Assembly (NCBI GenBank): GCA_038503035.1
Contig: JAVSML010000955.1
Location: 191,364-255,363 of the forward strand
Direction of reading: 5' to 3'
DNA length: 64,000 nucleotides
Source: Crocodylus rhombifer
Lineage: Eukaryota > Chordata > Crocodylia > Crocodylidae
Shown here: piece after piece, positions 11,556 through 23,869 of the stretch
Layout of the letters: each line of letters starts with the position of its first letter
Position numbering within the stretch: position 1 is the stretch's first letter
Notes under the pieces: model-generated
Databases searched by the model: none
What the model saw: only the letters and a program-made list of their open reading frames with translations
Told to the model about the DNA's origin: nothing
Program-made: the position numbers and the translations under genes

Positions 11556-12292
11556 GGATGGTTCACTTGGATGGAAAAAGGGCACCTATTTTATTTTCCA
11601 CTTATACCATCTAAAACTTAGAGTTTGTCCAGATCACTTTGTTTCATATTAAGGAACCTTTTTTTTTATTTTCTTAAGAGGAGATTATAGTGGGAGAGCA
11701 TATGAACAGTGTGAATCACTTTGCAACAGGTTCCTCTGTTTTGAACCACCTAGTTCATGTGTAGACAAAACAAGAGGGGTGTGTGCATGACACTTTAAAG
11801 CAGGCTAAATGCTTTTGCACTGCTTTAAAAGGTGCTGGTGTTTGCATGCCTTGATGGCATATTGAGCATTAATTCCAGCTGATGTAGGAAATTTGGTGAT
11901 GTGTAATGCACCTTAAATAACTTGGGGCACAGGAAACTAAAATTTTTTCTAGGAGTTTTAGTTTGCTGCTCTTAGGGCCATGGAGCGAAGCACCAGGCTC
12001 TGTGCAGCTCCACAGCTCTGAAGGAAGCCCTGCAGACAGCCTGGCAGCACCCCGGGAAAGCAGGCTCTACCCAAGAACAGTGGTGAGCCTGATCTTTATT
12101 TCTCCTCCCTCCCCCCCACCCCGAGCCTACCTGCCTGCCTGAGCTGCATGAGGGCTGGGTGCTTCCCTCTGTGGCTGTGGTGCTACCTGGGACCACCAAA
12201 GCCAGGTACGAGCAGGTGGGTACCACCTGGGGGGGCAGGCCACCACTGCCACAGAGGGAAGTACCAGTCCCCCCTGGAGCCCAGGGATTGCT
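11556..12292. other. Unclassified spacer, GC-rich in its second half
   Basis: The first part (to about 11945) is AT-rich and featureless. From about 11970 it turns GC-rich, with a stem-forming inverted repeat listed separately. No gene. The antisense 153-codon ORF here overlaps the CR1 and has no family signature. Confidence 0.4.
12158..12265. repeat. Inverted repeat with a loop of about 60 nt
   Basis: gtgcttccctctgtggc... on the left pairs with ...gccacagagggaagtac on the right (about 24-bp arms with two or three mismatches). It may be a fragment of an unrecognised foldback or DNA element. Confidence 0.65.
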
Positions 12293-15012
12293 CCACCAGC
12301 TTTTCCTACCATGGACATTGGAAGGATGCAACAGGCTACAATCAGACCTCGACAGGTTACAAGGGTGGGCGGACGAGAATAGGATGGGTTTCAACACAGA
12401 CAAGTGCAAGGTGATGCACCTCGGGAGGAACAACCGGCACCATACCTACAGGTTGGGGAACTCCCCTCTTATCAGCACGGAGGCAGAAAGGGATCTGGGG
12501 GTCATCATTGACTCCAAGATGAACATGGGCCGGCAGTGTGGAGAGGCAGTTAGGAAGGCCAACCACACCTTGGCATGCATCCACAGAAGCATCTCGAGCA
12601 GGTCCAAGGAGGTGATCCTCCCCCTCTATACGGCACTGGTCAGGCTGCAGCTGGAGTACTGCGTCCAATTCTGGGCACCGCACTTCAAGAGGGATGTCGA
12701 CAGCATGGAGAGGGTACAGAGGAGGGCCACTCGTATGATCAGGGGACAACAAGGCAGGCCCTATGAGGACAGGCTGCGGGACCTGAACCTGTTCAGCCTC
12801 CAAAAGAAGGCTGAGGGGGGATCTTGTGGCCTGTTATAAACTAGTCGGGGGGATCAGCAGGCATTGGGGAAGTCACTGTTTCCCCGAGCACCACCAGGAG
12901 TGACCAGGAATAACGGTCACAGGCTGGCAGAGGGTAGATTTAGGCTAGATATCAGGAGGCGCTACTTCACAGTCAGGGCGGCTAGGGTCTGGAACCAGCT
13001 TCCAAGAGAAGTGGTGCAGGCTCCTACCCTGGGGGTGTTTAAGAGGAGGTTAGATGAACATCTTGCTAGGGTCATTTGACCCCAGTATTCTTTCCTGCCA
13101 TGGCAGGGGGTCGGACTAGATGATCTGCTCAGGTCCCTTCCGACCCTACAAACTATGAAACTATGACACGTCCTCATCACAAACGACCTGGTGGCAATGA
13201 GCCTGTGGCACCAATGTGCTGTACTCGACCTGCCACAGAACCTACACAAGAAGTTTCAGTGCCTCCTGGTAGATTTTTTCTGGGATGGGTGCCACTGGTT
13301 CCCACAAGCTATCCTTTACCTATCTGTCACTGAGGGGAGCCAGAGCCTGGTTAGCCTTGCAAGCAAGCAAGGTGGTCGCCTTCCACCTGCAAGCCCTTCA
13401 GTGACTCCTCTATGGCAAGGAGCACCTACCCTTGCAACAACTGGTGTTCTGGTTCCTGCAGAGGGCGGGGATCCTCAGCTTTGACTGGGAGTTCTTCATG
13501 TTGGACCTCATGCTTCTGAACTGGGCAATGCTTCTGGCTTTCTACTGCAGCATGGTAGAAGCCTGGCAGGCCACCTCTAGCCCCAGACCTGGCACTCGCA
13601 GTTCCTGCAGCTGCTGAGAAAGCCCCTGGTACACAACCCAGTCCTCAGGTGCCCTGTGCCAAGCCTAGCCTCCGCCAGCCTCACGGCCGCCATCATCCAG
13701 ACACGTGTCATCCACCTGAGCCATCTCCTTGACCCTACTCCATTGGCCTGGCTCTTGCTTGAGGCCCTGACCACCCAGCTAGGCGTGGGCTCTGTCCACA
13801 GCATGGGCTGTCTCCTGCATGACATCCAGGCTGCCCTCCACTGGAGGCAGCAGCCACCCTGGATGCCTATCTCTGGGCATGCCAGGTCCCCTGTGCCACA
13901 GATGCTCCTAGCAAGGCTTTTCCTGCACTGCCAGTCACCCTGGCCATGACCAGCAGGCTGGCCGGTGGGCCTGGCACCCTGATGATGCTCCCTGTGCCTC
14001 CTGACAGTGACATAAGTTGTTCTTTTCTGGTGTGTAGAAACCTATATGCCTGGGTGGTTCATGTCTGCCATGCCCAGGTGGTGGCAGGGTGGCCCAATAC
14101 ACCATGGCAACGGTGCCTGGGGCTGCCAGATTCCCCATCAGCCTACCTGGCTTGATACACATTGCATAAGTTGCCAACTGCCAAGAAGACTGGTGGCCTA
14201 CAGTGGCAGTTGCTGCATGACACCCTAGCCACTGGCATGTTCGTGTCCCACTTTGACCAAGCACCACAACAGCTTGTCCTTTTCATGCCTTCCTCAACTG
14301 TTCCTGCCTTCAGCTGTCTTTTGTTGCCCTCGAGCTGCTGCTGTGGAGGCAGGAGCCTCTTGGAGACCAGTTATGCATGCTCCTACCTGTACCAGGCAGC
14401 TGAGTGGGGTCCCATCTGCCCGGCCAACTTTCTACTGGGTCACGCCAAGATGGCTGCCCTCAAGAGCCACCACAACTGCCTCAGACAATGCCCTGTGGCT
14501 TTTCAGCCTCCTGATGCAGGCATGCCTCTCACTGGCGTTTGCACACACTGTGCTCTGGGGGGGCGGTGCCTACCTTTGAGGCATGCTGGGCCCTTGAGGG
14601 AGTGCTGTACCTTGTGGAGGATGGCTGTCTTCAATACACACCCTGAAGTCATGTCCGGCCTGGGCGACACCCAGCTCGTGCCGTGCCCTGGACCCTCACC
14701 AGGCTGCTTTTTGCTTTTCTGTTTGTGTTGAAGGTGTTTCACGTGTAAGATTGGATACAGCTGGGCAGGAATCATTTGTTTATACAGGGCTTTGGTCTAT
14801 ATGACCATGTGGCCGGTGTCCCGACTGCATAACAGCATGTTAGGCACAACATGTAACATAGTGAAGGTGTCTGTTACAGTGTGATGTTATGACTGTAATG
14901 GTGCTCTTGGTTTGATGGTAGTTTGTTTGTCTTTGTATATTGGACCTGGACCCCAGAAGGGCCAACTTTTTGTACCCCAAACTCCTGAATAAAGTAGTTA
15001 AAAGTCAAAGTC
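12293..15012 (+). mobile_element. Tx1-like LINE copy E, 5' truncated, split by a CR1
   Basis: A short 5' piece (12293-12317, ending ttcctaccatggaca) matches the 'LSYHGH' codons of copy D. After the CR1, sequence resumes at 13165 with gacacgtcctcatcacaaac ('VLIxN'). It then reads LLVDFFWDGCHWF, a long RT connection region, and the C-terminal domain, with many stops. The 3' UTR includes AATAAA (14988-14993) and ends TTAAAAGTCAAAGTC directly before (CCTT)n. It is closest to copy D (45758-47760) through the 3' UTR. Family role: target-primed reverse transcription. This copy lacks the endonuclease and the RT palm. Confidence 0.78.
12318..13164 (+). mobile_element. CR1 LINE, 5' truncated, inserted in Tx1-like copy E
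   Basis: Starts just after the RT catalytic motif (LQSDLDRLQGWADENRMGFNT) and runs to a typical CR1 3' end (ggtcggactagatgatctgc, then accctacaaactatgaaactat). The frame is open to about 12839. One base too many near 12808-12812 (aaagaaggctgaggggggat) shifts the frame before the C-terminal part (RFRLDIRRRYFTVRAARVW, PTLGVFKRRLDEHLA). gaca stands on both sides (12314-12317 and 13165-13168), a plausible 4-bp target duplication. Removing it leaves a sequence like copy D at the same site. Confidence 0.85.
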
Positions 15013-15024
15013 CTTCCTTCCTTT
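15011..15024. repeat. (CCTT)n at the 3' end of Tx1-like copy E
   Basis: tccttccttcctttt follows directly on the element's 3' terminal AAAGTC. Confidence 0.85.
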
Positions 15025-18000
15025 TGGTTTGTTTTTTTGTTTTGGAGGGTCTTTCGGGGGCAGTTATTTTTTCTAGTTGACTTTTATTTTGGTTTTATTG
15101 TAATTCAACATTTTAAATGTTTACTGCAGGTGTCTGCAGTAAAGGCACCAGTAACCATAGGTAGAGTAGCTCGAGGACCTCTGTAATAAAAATCTTTTAT
15201 TTGTGTACTTTAATTTAGGTGCTTTATATCTAGGTTTTTGGGAGTTTTGTGTGTTTATTTGTTCTTCCTAATAAGATGAGTGCACTTGAGCTGATGAACT
15301 GGCTTCTTGTCTTGGTTTGCAAGTACAAAGTAAGTTTAGTTAAACCTCCTATTGGACAATACATGACATTATGTATCCCAATGTGGCTACCTATGAGATA
15401 AGCCAAAGACACTCTGCAGACCATAGGTGGCTGATTGTGACTGAGTGAATGATTTATCTGCTGTTCACTGGTATAACTATTCAAATAGTCTGTCTTTCCA
15501 GCTACCACTTCATACAGCATCTGCACTTCGTATCTTTTCCCTTCTCCCATATCTCAGTAAATTTGTCCCTTTATTTACTTTCCACAATCCTGAACTGTGC
15601 AATACTGACCCTGTGAGAGTTCAAGCAGCCTTTTTACACCAGGATTAAAGGAGCAAGAGATCTTAGTGTCCAGTTTTATTAGCTGGATACTTTTCTCATA
15701 GTATTACAGAATCCACTTTCCTTATGCAGTTCAAAATTATGTCTGTCCCCTATTAGAACTGGGTTGAACTGTGGTTTGTGTGCCCCTTTTTAGTTTTGAA
15801 TCACTTGACTTCATGCTTTGGTGACTGGATGAACAAAATATTTGAAACTCATCAAAGCTCTAGTGTTGCATCCGTATTCACTTCAGACCTGTGTGAAACA
15901 TTTGCATGGCTTTGATATGAAACCTTACTTCAGCCTGGATTTATTCAAAAAAATTGGCCATGGATCTGCGATTGCAATTGAAACCAAACCCACAAGCAAC
16001 AGATTTCATGATTTATCTTATTTTGTAACAACAGATTTCCACAGTTCCAGTCCTTGATTTTCTTTCCCCTAAATGCAAAGCTAGCCCCTTCTTAAGGGCA
16101 TGAGGGATGGTAGGGAAACAAGAAAATGCCTTGATCTTCAATTACCTGGACCCAGCACAAATGAAAGCTACTTGGTTCACAGCATGCATGCTCTACTGTG
16201 CCTATTTCCTCACCCCTCCAACACTGCACAGAATAGGACAGAACGAGCTCTGCCAGTTTTGCAATAGCTTTATTAAACAGAAGACATGTTATGTTGTTAC
16301 TCTCTATATGCTTTGATTTCATTTTATACTACCTAAACAGGGCAAAGCCAACTTGTTGAACTGAAGAATCTAGCTCATAGACCTAGTTTTCTAAACCTTT
16401 CCACATACCTCCATATTCTGTAACTTTTAATCGATTTTAGTACTATGTGCCATTATGTGATGGGTACCCTCAAACCCAACGTAATTCATGGAGTATCACA
16501 TATTTTTTCACCATTGCACTTCAAGAAGGAGGATATTTAATAAAATTGGGTCCAGACTTGGGTCCAGATTCAGATCCAAACATTCCCAGTGTTAATAACT
16601 GTTTGGAGCCAGATGTTTGCTCAACCCTGTCTTCACTAGAGCCTGACCTAGTAAGCAAAGTACTTGGGTGGCCTTGCCAGATATATAACAAGTGCCATAC
16701 TGATCTTTGAATCATCTGACTTTGTTTGCTTCACTAATTGCTGCCAGCTATTGCACTGATGGTTTTAATCTTCTGTCCTCTATCATCCTCCTGACCTTTT
16801 TCCCTGACTGGTGTTTGAGATCGGATTTCTTCATTGACTTTGGGCAGGACCAGGCTTTATAATGTTAATACTCCTTGTTTTCTTCCTAAGCTTATGCCAT
16901 GAACAAACTGCAGGAAAACTTTCTGTTTTTTTCATGGGAAATACTTAGTGACTAAACTAGGAATGAATCATGCACCAACAAATTTACTGGTCTCATTTTG
17001 CTGGAATACTTTTCTCACTGATCTCTTTCTGACAATCACAAATATTTGTCAAGGTAAAACATGAAATCAAATTAAATGCTTGGGAAAGATATAAAAAGAA
17101 CAAGTTTGTCAGTTTAAAGCCCTGCAACTAAAATTATGCTGTAAGCTGTCTGCACCATGTTTAAAATTTAAAGCAAGAGAGCAAAACATTCAGAACATAC
17201 AGATAGTAAAGAACAAAAACTATAAATGGAAGACAGCTGGAGACAGCAGTTCCAAAGCTATAATTTTCCTCAAATATATCTAAAACAGAGTAATCATTTC
17301 TTCTTCTTGACATTAACAAAGACTAACAGTGTTTTCCAGGACTGTTCTGAACTTCAGTGCACAAAATTTAGTTCTTTGTGACAATATAAAAATGAAGAGC
17401 ACATCAGGAACACAGCACTTGGCACTTTTTCTTAGGACTAGAAATAAACAAAATGAATTTCTAACCTTGAATATAAAGGGTAAAATAGGGTTATTACCTG
17501 ATTAGGAACAAGCGTTATTACTTAGGAGATGTCACAGAGGCACAGTAGTTTCAGCAGTTAAAGGGATAACAAAACATACCATTTAGCTAGTATTTACTCT
17601 TGCTATATATGTATTTGTATCACTAAAACTTCATTGCAGAGTTATTCCACTGGGTAGACTTACCCTTGATTCATACCACTGTAAACACATTATAATTGTC
17701 CTATGTGGATTTGAAAATCCAGCAGTATTCAGTGGGAGTGAATGAAAATTAGGAGCAGTGTAAACTGTGTTCCACTTTAGAGCAAACCATGCTGGAATTT
17801 CAAGATTGCCCAGTGCATTCACTGTGGTTCAGCATCATTAAAAAAGTCATGGTAACTCAGGCCTAAGTCAAAGGCGTCAGCAGCAGCAGGAGGGATATTG
17901 GCTGAATACTGAAGAGCAAATTCCATTCCCATAGATATGAAAATAGAAAGCAAACACGAGGCAGGAAGCTGTGGGGTATGCAGATGATATAAGGCAGTTC

Positions 18001-21000
18001 ACTTAGCAGAACAGGAGACTCTAATCCTTTCATAGTCACATAGAATATATTTATCAGGATGTTCTTTTGCCAGAGGCACAAAATGTCAGGCTTTTGCTCT
18101 CTAGGTAATAATGTTAGGACGGTTTTATTATGCTGTGCAATTGTATTTATTAAACAGTTGTACATGCAGCTATTGGTTATACGTATACAAAAGAATGGGC
18201 ACAACCTTCTTTGGTCAATAATTTATCCCAAAAATACAATTTTGGGTGAAAGAGAGGCAAAGATACCTACAAACAGCAGTTCTTCATTTTAATCTTTTTT
18301 AAAAAATGGTATTGCTGCTATAATTTTAAATGTTAACTTGAAAGGAAGAAGTCCTGTGATCACAGGGCATAGCCTTAAGGATGGCTCTGCACCCCCTGTC
18401 AGTAATGCAAAGCATCGCTAAATCCAGATTAACTCACCCTTTAAGGACTCACTCTGTAGTAGGGGAATTCCTCAGGTAGTATAATAACACAGTCATACTC
18501 CTTTTCTGACTCACTGTCAGACAAGACACATGTGCCTACACTCTGGTGATTCTCATTTGAGATGGTAGGGGGGCCAAGTTAAAGTAGTTCACAGGCAATT
18601 TTGATATACACTTAATACAGAGTCACAAAACAATGTTAAAGCCATTTTCCTCCATTTCCTCTCACTTGGCACCAAGCACAGCTCAACCAAATTGACGAAG
18701 ATTGTCTTCAAAGTGCTTCAAAACAATAGCATTTAATGAACATATGCCCAAAGTCAACAAAACAACCTTTTACTTTCACTCCTAAAGACAGTAATTTCTG
18801 CAACCTGTTGTCCACAAGCATATTGCTACAGAAAATCTTGTAAATACTGATTGATATATAGGTAAATAAAAAATCTGTCCAATTAATTCAAATACTGATT
18901 CCATGGTCCACCAATAGCCAATCACATATGTGACTCTAGATTCACAATGGGGTAATTTTGTGTGGTCAGTCATCCATATGTCTACATCTATTTCTTATTT
19001 GAGTGAAAATGTGGTTTTACACACTCACTGGTTCCTTTCAGATAGTATAGATGCTATTTAGACAGCTATATTTGAAACTTTTCTCCCAAATCTATTTTGT
19101 CTAGCTATTTTTCAGTATAATCATTTTGCCACAGATGAAGGTGTGGTAAAAGGTATGTTTGGGTCTGTGACTGCTCTGATTTCACTGATACACAATCCAC
19201 ATTTCACAAATCACTATCAATTCTAATTTTCTTGTGGTATCTAGTCTCTTGGTCATGTATCCACTTCTGAGGTGACTTAATTCCATTATGTAGGAAGGCT
19301 TTTTTTTTTTCCATTCTGAAGCAGGAAAAAAATCACAAGGACTCAGTGGCAACATCTCCTTATGAAGCAAAACCATGTAGTCCAAACAAAGCAAAAATAA
19401 CCATCAATGATCTCACTTCTTAGCTTTTAAAGAAAAGCAGAGCCGATACAGACAAGAGTAAGTCTGACAGGAGTAGGAGGAGAGTAACTCTAAAAGGGTT
19501 CTGTAGCAGTTTTTATCTTCTCAAAAATGACATGTTTGTTTAGTTCTTGTTCCTTCATTTTTAAATTACCTACCCTATAGACATTACTGTGTTGCACTCT
19601 GTTACTTTTACAGTAGCTTTTGTGGTTCTAGAAGACAATGCCCTTATTGCAAATGTTGGGGGAAAGAGATGGCCACATCCTTTAAAATTTGCAATCCTTT
19701 TGGCATTACACAATGGATACGATCCTTGGGTCTTGTCCAGAAAGACCTTTGTTGCCTTTTCAGAGGTAACAAAGACAGAGTTCTAATAAACTTATAGCTG
19801 ATCACAGATTTTAAACTGCATAAGCCAAATTTTTCTCTCTTTGCCTACTTGGGTCTGCTTTTGCTTTTTGTGATTTAAAAACAAAAACAAAACCACAATT
19901 TTTTTCTCTTGATGAGATTGCTATTTCAGCCTGTAACAAATGTTGACCTTTACTTTTCTTAGGAAAAATGAACTCATTAAAATCCTAAGGTGATGGAGTA
20001 GATCCAATTATGCTTATCTCCTGCTTCTCTTCCTCTTTCTTCCACCTGCCATCAGCTCTGCCTCTCTCTCTGTTCTCTCTGATCTCTTATCATCTCAGCT
20101 CTTAAATAAGAACGTTTCTATCTCCTGCTGGCTCCTGTACAAGTCAGCATTACCATCTTACGCAGCACTGCCAGTTATTATTTCCTCAAAATTAAGGTAA
20201 TTTTGGTTGAGACCGGAGCCATGATTTGAGAAGCTCCAATAATGTTAAGGCAATGCAAAAGAAAACCATCTTTAGCTGGATGCCTTCCACACTACCCAAC
20301 ATCTCAGGCAACAGTGCCTAATAAAGACTGCTTTTAGATCCAGAGAATTTTCCCTTTCCTTATAGGAACCAACAGGAGTTACTGGGTAAAGGTTGGCCAA
20401 TAGCTGACAGCATTTTTATAGGATGGGTGGACACAAGGTAGCAAAGAAAAAATAAGCACATATTTTAGCGTGGTCCTACTCCCTTCTTCCCTCTCATTTC
20501 TGTGAAAAATCAAATTAACCTGCTTTCTGGTCCTACCCTTTATCCCTTCCATTTCTGCTATGCCAGGCCTGAGAAGAGAATGACAAGTCTGGAGAACCCC
20601 TGGGCCACTCCCACAGCTTCCACTGTGCTCAAGAGGGTTCAACTTTAGCTAGTTCCTCAGGCCTAAGATTGAGCTCATGGAGCCTGGGATGAGCAGTTGG
20701 GATGGGAGAACACACTGATGAGTGGTTTGGAGAACACAGATAAATTAATTTGACTGTTAGTATATGTGGAAATGTTAGAACCTCCATTTTATCAAGTAAC
20801 TGAACCTTTCCTTTACTCTGAACCTTTTGGAAAAGTTAATTATTATACATATAAACACACACACCAGAATTGGGAGGGAAATGCAAAAGGGAAAAAGGAG
20901 ATATAGAATGCATTATTATCTTCCAGAAACATCATGAGTTGGGGCCAATCTGATAGTTGTTGAGCTCAGATTCATTAGTTTTGAATTTGGGGAGTTGACA

Positions 21001-21065
21001 ACACTGCTTATGCTGCTAGCAATATCTTAAGCCTGGAGTCTAGTCTCTGTTCTGGGAAATAGAGC
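15025..21065. other. AT-rich region without a gene
   Basis: About 6 kb. I see no exon with supporting splice context, no RNA gene and no clear transposon. Short ORFs such as the 87-codon one at 16447-16710 show no family signature and no neighbouring exon. Small features: a short 'gggtccagattcagatcca' near-repeat at about 16547-16580 and scattered homopolymers. Confidence 0.45.
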
Positions 21066-21905
21066 ATTAGAATCATAAAATCACAGACAATTAGGGTTGG
21101 ATGGGATCTTTGGAGGTCATCTAGTCTAACACCCTGCTCAAAGCAGGACCATCCCTAACTAGATCATCCCAGCCAAACCTTTGTCTACCCAGATGTTAAA
21201 AACCTCCGAGGATGGAGATTACATAACATCTCTGGGTAACCCCATTCCAGTGTTTTATTACCCTCCTAGTGATAAAGTTTTTCCTAATATCTAGCCTTCC
21301 AGTAAGGGAAAGCCCACAGCCTTTCTAGGTAATCTATTTGGGTGCATCTACACATGATACTATGTCACCATAGGAATGCACTACAGCAACCTAGCATCAG
21401 CAGTCACAAACCATGATGCCACAGTCACATCACCATAGCTATGCACTCTCTTCTTATAGTGCATTGCTGTGGCAATGTGAGAACTGAAAATAACCATGCA
21501 CAGCATGCATGGCACAGTATGGGCTGTTATTGTGCCTTCATTTAGCATTTCCAAAAGGAAGTGCTAAATGATGGTTCAGTAACAAAGGCACCATAGGGAC
21601 ATGTGTAGAATGCTAACACCTTCATAGTTAACATTTTCTAATGTAAGCCCATTACATCTTGTCCTATCCAAAGAGAACTGTTTCCATCCTTGTACTGCTA
21701 TCCCCTTTATAAGCCCCTTTTTGTATTTCAAAAACTATTATCAAATCCCCTTACTATCTTCTTGTCTCTAAACTTAAGGTACCCTCATTCTTCCAACCTT
21801 TCCTTAACTTATAGACTTTCAACATTTGTATTGGCCTTCTCTGGACTCTTCTATCCTCATACCATTATAATGTTTTTCTTCATCACTTTAGCAAGGGCTG
21901 TATTG
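21066..21905 (-). mobile_element. Old CR1 LINE, 3' part, interrupted
   Basis: Read on the minus strand, the 3' end is 'gacctccaaagatcccatccaaccctaattgtctgtgattttatgattc' in order, an ancient avian/reptilian CR1 type. The left block reaches about 21330. The right block (from about 21633) resumes with 'taagcccattacatcttgtcc', which is CR1 sequence further upstream. The block between is a small DNA element. The sequence is more diverged than the other CR1 copies and carries no usable frame. Confidence 0.8.
21341..21614. mobile_element. Small DNA-transposon-like insert inside the CR1
   Basis: The left end gtgcatctacacatg (21342-21356) and the inverted right end acatgtgtagaatgc (21599-21613) form imperfect terminal inverted repeats of about 15 bp. 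The interior has paired words such as 'aatgcacta' and 'tagtgcatt'. It splits a CR1 whose two sides continue each other. A clean target duplication is not visible. There is no ORF. Confidence 0.6.
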
Positions 21906-22255
21906 GAAAGATAAAACATCTTACATTTTTTTTCTCCATGTACACCCTATCTCCAGGTAATGCTACTGGTGAGACCACTTTTGGTGTGAGATGTGCAGGT
22001 GTCATGTGTCCAATGGAATTGTAGTCCCAAGAAGCAGTGGAAAACTAATGGTATCTGAAATCTGTGCAAAAGCACACACCCTCTCCATGAAGCTTTGTGG
22101 TGTTTTGTGGCTAGACACAGGGCTGTTTCACTTTTCCACTTTAGAGAGAGATATATATATATATATATATATAAAACAGGACTATCAGATGTTTGGCACT
22201 GGAGAAGAAGGGCCTTCCCACCTGTAGCTTGATAGTCTAATGATAGAGGCACTTA
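21906..22255. other. Unclassified stretch with a TA run
   Basis: No gene. It contains the (TA)n run at 22149-22173. Confidence 0.4.
22149..22173. repeat. (TA)n microsatellite
   Basis: About 12 TA units after a short GA tract. Confidence 0.9.
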
Positions 22256-22640
22256 CTCAAAGGGTGAACCTACACTTGCAATTAGCACATAGTGATAAAC
22301 TCCAGTACAGTTCATACCAGAGTTTATTGCTCCCAGCTGCACCCAGAACCACAGAACACTGAGCCAGGTTTGAGCAGCCTCAGCTGAAAGGAGGCCTGGG
22401 GAGTCAGCCCACCAGCCCAGGCTTCTCTGTTTTCTCCTCCTGCAGAGAAGCTGGCTGGGCACAAGAGAGCTACAGCGCAGGGCTAGCCAGCAGGCACCCC
22501 CGCATTGTAGCAACCCTATGTTGCAGCCAGCCCTGGTCACCATCTTCACATGCATCTTGGTGCACTAAATAACTGCACCATAGTATAGTATTTGTCCCAG
22601 AAAGTACTATCCTAAAGTAAAGTTAATTAATTTACTGCAC
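22256..22640 (-). repeat. Short DNA-transposon-like repeat, copy 4 (minus)
   Basis: The reverse complement of 22256-22555 follows the copy at 1985-2268 word by word: 'tagatggtgacc'-like start, 'gctggctagccctgc', 'gtgcccagccagc', 'ggagcaataaactc', and an end 'aattgcaagtgtaggt'. The extra part to 22640 (gttaattaatttactgcaccc) resembles the edges of the repeat at 1380-1975. No coding potential. Confidence 0.55.
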
Positions 22641-23850
22641 CCTAATAGGGGCAAAAGTGGGTCACGAGTATATGAAAGGGAACAATCTCAGAAAAATATG
22701 GAAAATCATGGATTTTCTTCTTTAAAGAAGAAAAATGTGAGAAACATGGGTTTCCCCTTGCAAGGGTTTCTTGGGACTGGGGTAAGTGGGAGGAGGGTGA
22801 TCGGGCAGGGGGCAACACATGCATGTGCACATGCACACATAAATACATGCATGTGGCAGCCAGGCAGCATAGATAGCAGCTCTTATAGGTCCCTACAGGT
22901 AAATGTGTGGTGTGCAGGGGGCATAAGTGATGCAAAATGTCAGGGGGGCACATGCCCCCAAGTTTTGTGTGCTCACAGCGAGCATGGGTCTGCATCCTGA
23001 CTGGACTGACACAAGCAGGAGCTGCCTCTGCAGCCCAGTGGGCAGGACCCAGCACAGGAGGGCAGAGCAGGGCAGTGAGACTGAATGAGGAGTAAAGGAT
23101 TCCCTCACCTCCTCCCATTACCACCACACCCCTTAGGCCATGGCTCTACCCCAGAGAGAAGGTGGGCTAACAGGCAGTGCGGGTGGCCTGAGGGAAGTGG
23201 CCTGGCTATGGTGGTGGGGTAGAGTTATAGCCCAGCGCATAAGCAGCTGGTGGTGGGATGAGGTGAGGGCAGCGTGTTCTCCCCCTCACCCCCATTTGGT
23301 ACTCCTTGTGCTGCTGGTGGTGTGGCAAACACGGCTGTCCTGGTGGTGGCAGCAAGAACAAGTCTTGATACCCTGCTCTGGGTCCTGACTGTTGGGCTGT
23401 GGAGATGGCTTCTGCCCATACCAGTCTGGCCAGGCTGTAGTCCCATGCCTGCTGTGGGTGTACACCCTTACCCTGCCTCATCCTCTCATCCTCTGCTCCA
23501 CACATTAGGGGGCTGGACTGAGAGGCACCATCAAGGCTGGAAGGGTTGGGGGCTGTGGGTTGGGACTGCAGGGCACTGGTATGGTCAGGGAGCTGTGAGT
23601 CAGGAGTGAGGGAAACTGGTAGTTTGCATTGTGCAAATTGCACAATGATGACTGTCACTTGTGAGTAATGGGGGGCCACATGTTTTTCTGTTGCTGTTGA
23701 TTTCTATCTTTAAAATTAAGTCTGTTGAGCTGCTTTAAATTGTAGCATGTAATAAGTAGTTTGGGGCTGAGAAACTTAAGTGTTTTCTACTTAAATTATT
23801 TTCTGAGTCAGGAATGGCCATTGATGTTTACAAACATCCTGGTACAAAAA
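22641..23850. other. GC-rich unclassified repeat-like region
   Basis: No gene recognised. The overlapping 100-160-codon ORFs on both strands reflect base composition and have no family signature. It contains the palindrome at 23627-23647. The word ggttgagaatcatgg (23852-23866) at its right edge resembles the terminal inverted repeats of some hAT elements, so part of this block could be a DNA transposon. I could not find the matching left end. Confidence 0.35.
23627..23647. repeat. Perfect 21-bp palindrome
   Basis: cattgtgcaa, one central base, then ttgcacaatg. The half site TTGCACAA resembles a C/EBP-type binding site, but this is only a sequence resemblance. Confidence 0.8.
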
Positions 23851-23869
23851 CGGTTGAGAATCATGGCTC

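Noticed and set aside
11972..12433. 153-codon minus-strand ORF
   Set aside because: It runs antisense through the CR1 start and the GC-rich spacer, with no family signature. It is a composition effect.
11231..15012. Copies A and E as a single Tx1-like copy with one insertion
   Set aside because: They overlap by about 170 bp of the same coding region, so a simple insertion does not explain both.
16447..16710. Possible host exon (87 codons)
   Set aside because: No splice signals or neighbouring exon that I can support, and no family likeness.
22642..23127. 161-codon minus-strand ORF
   Set aside because: Overlapping ORFs exist on both strands here. Cysteine/histidine-rich words come from CA/GC-rich repeats and show no ordered motif.
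23206..23679. 157-codon minus-strand ORF
   Set aside because: Proline/serine/glutamine-rich reading of a GC-rich stretch, with an overlapping plus-strand ORF and no domain.
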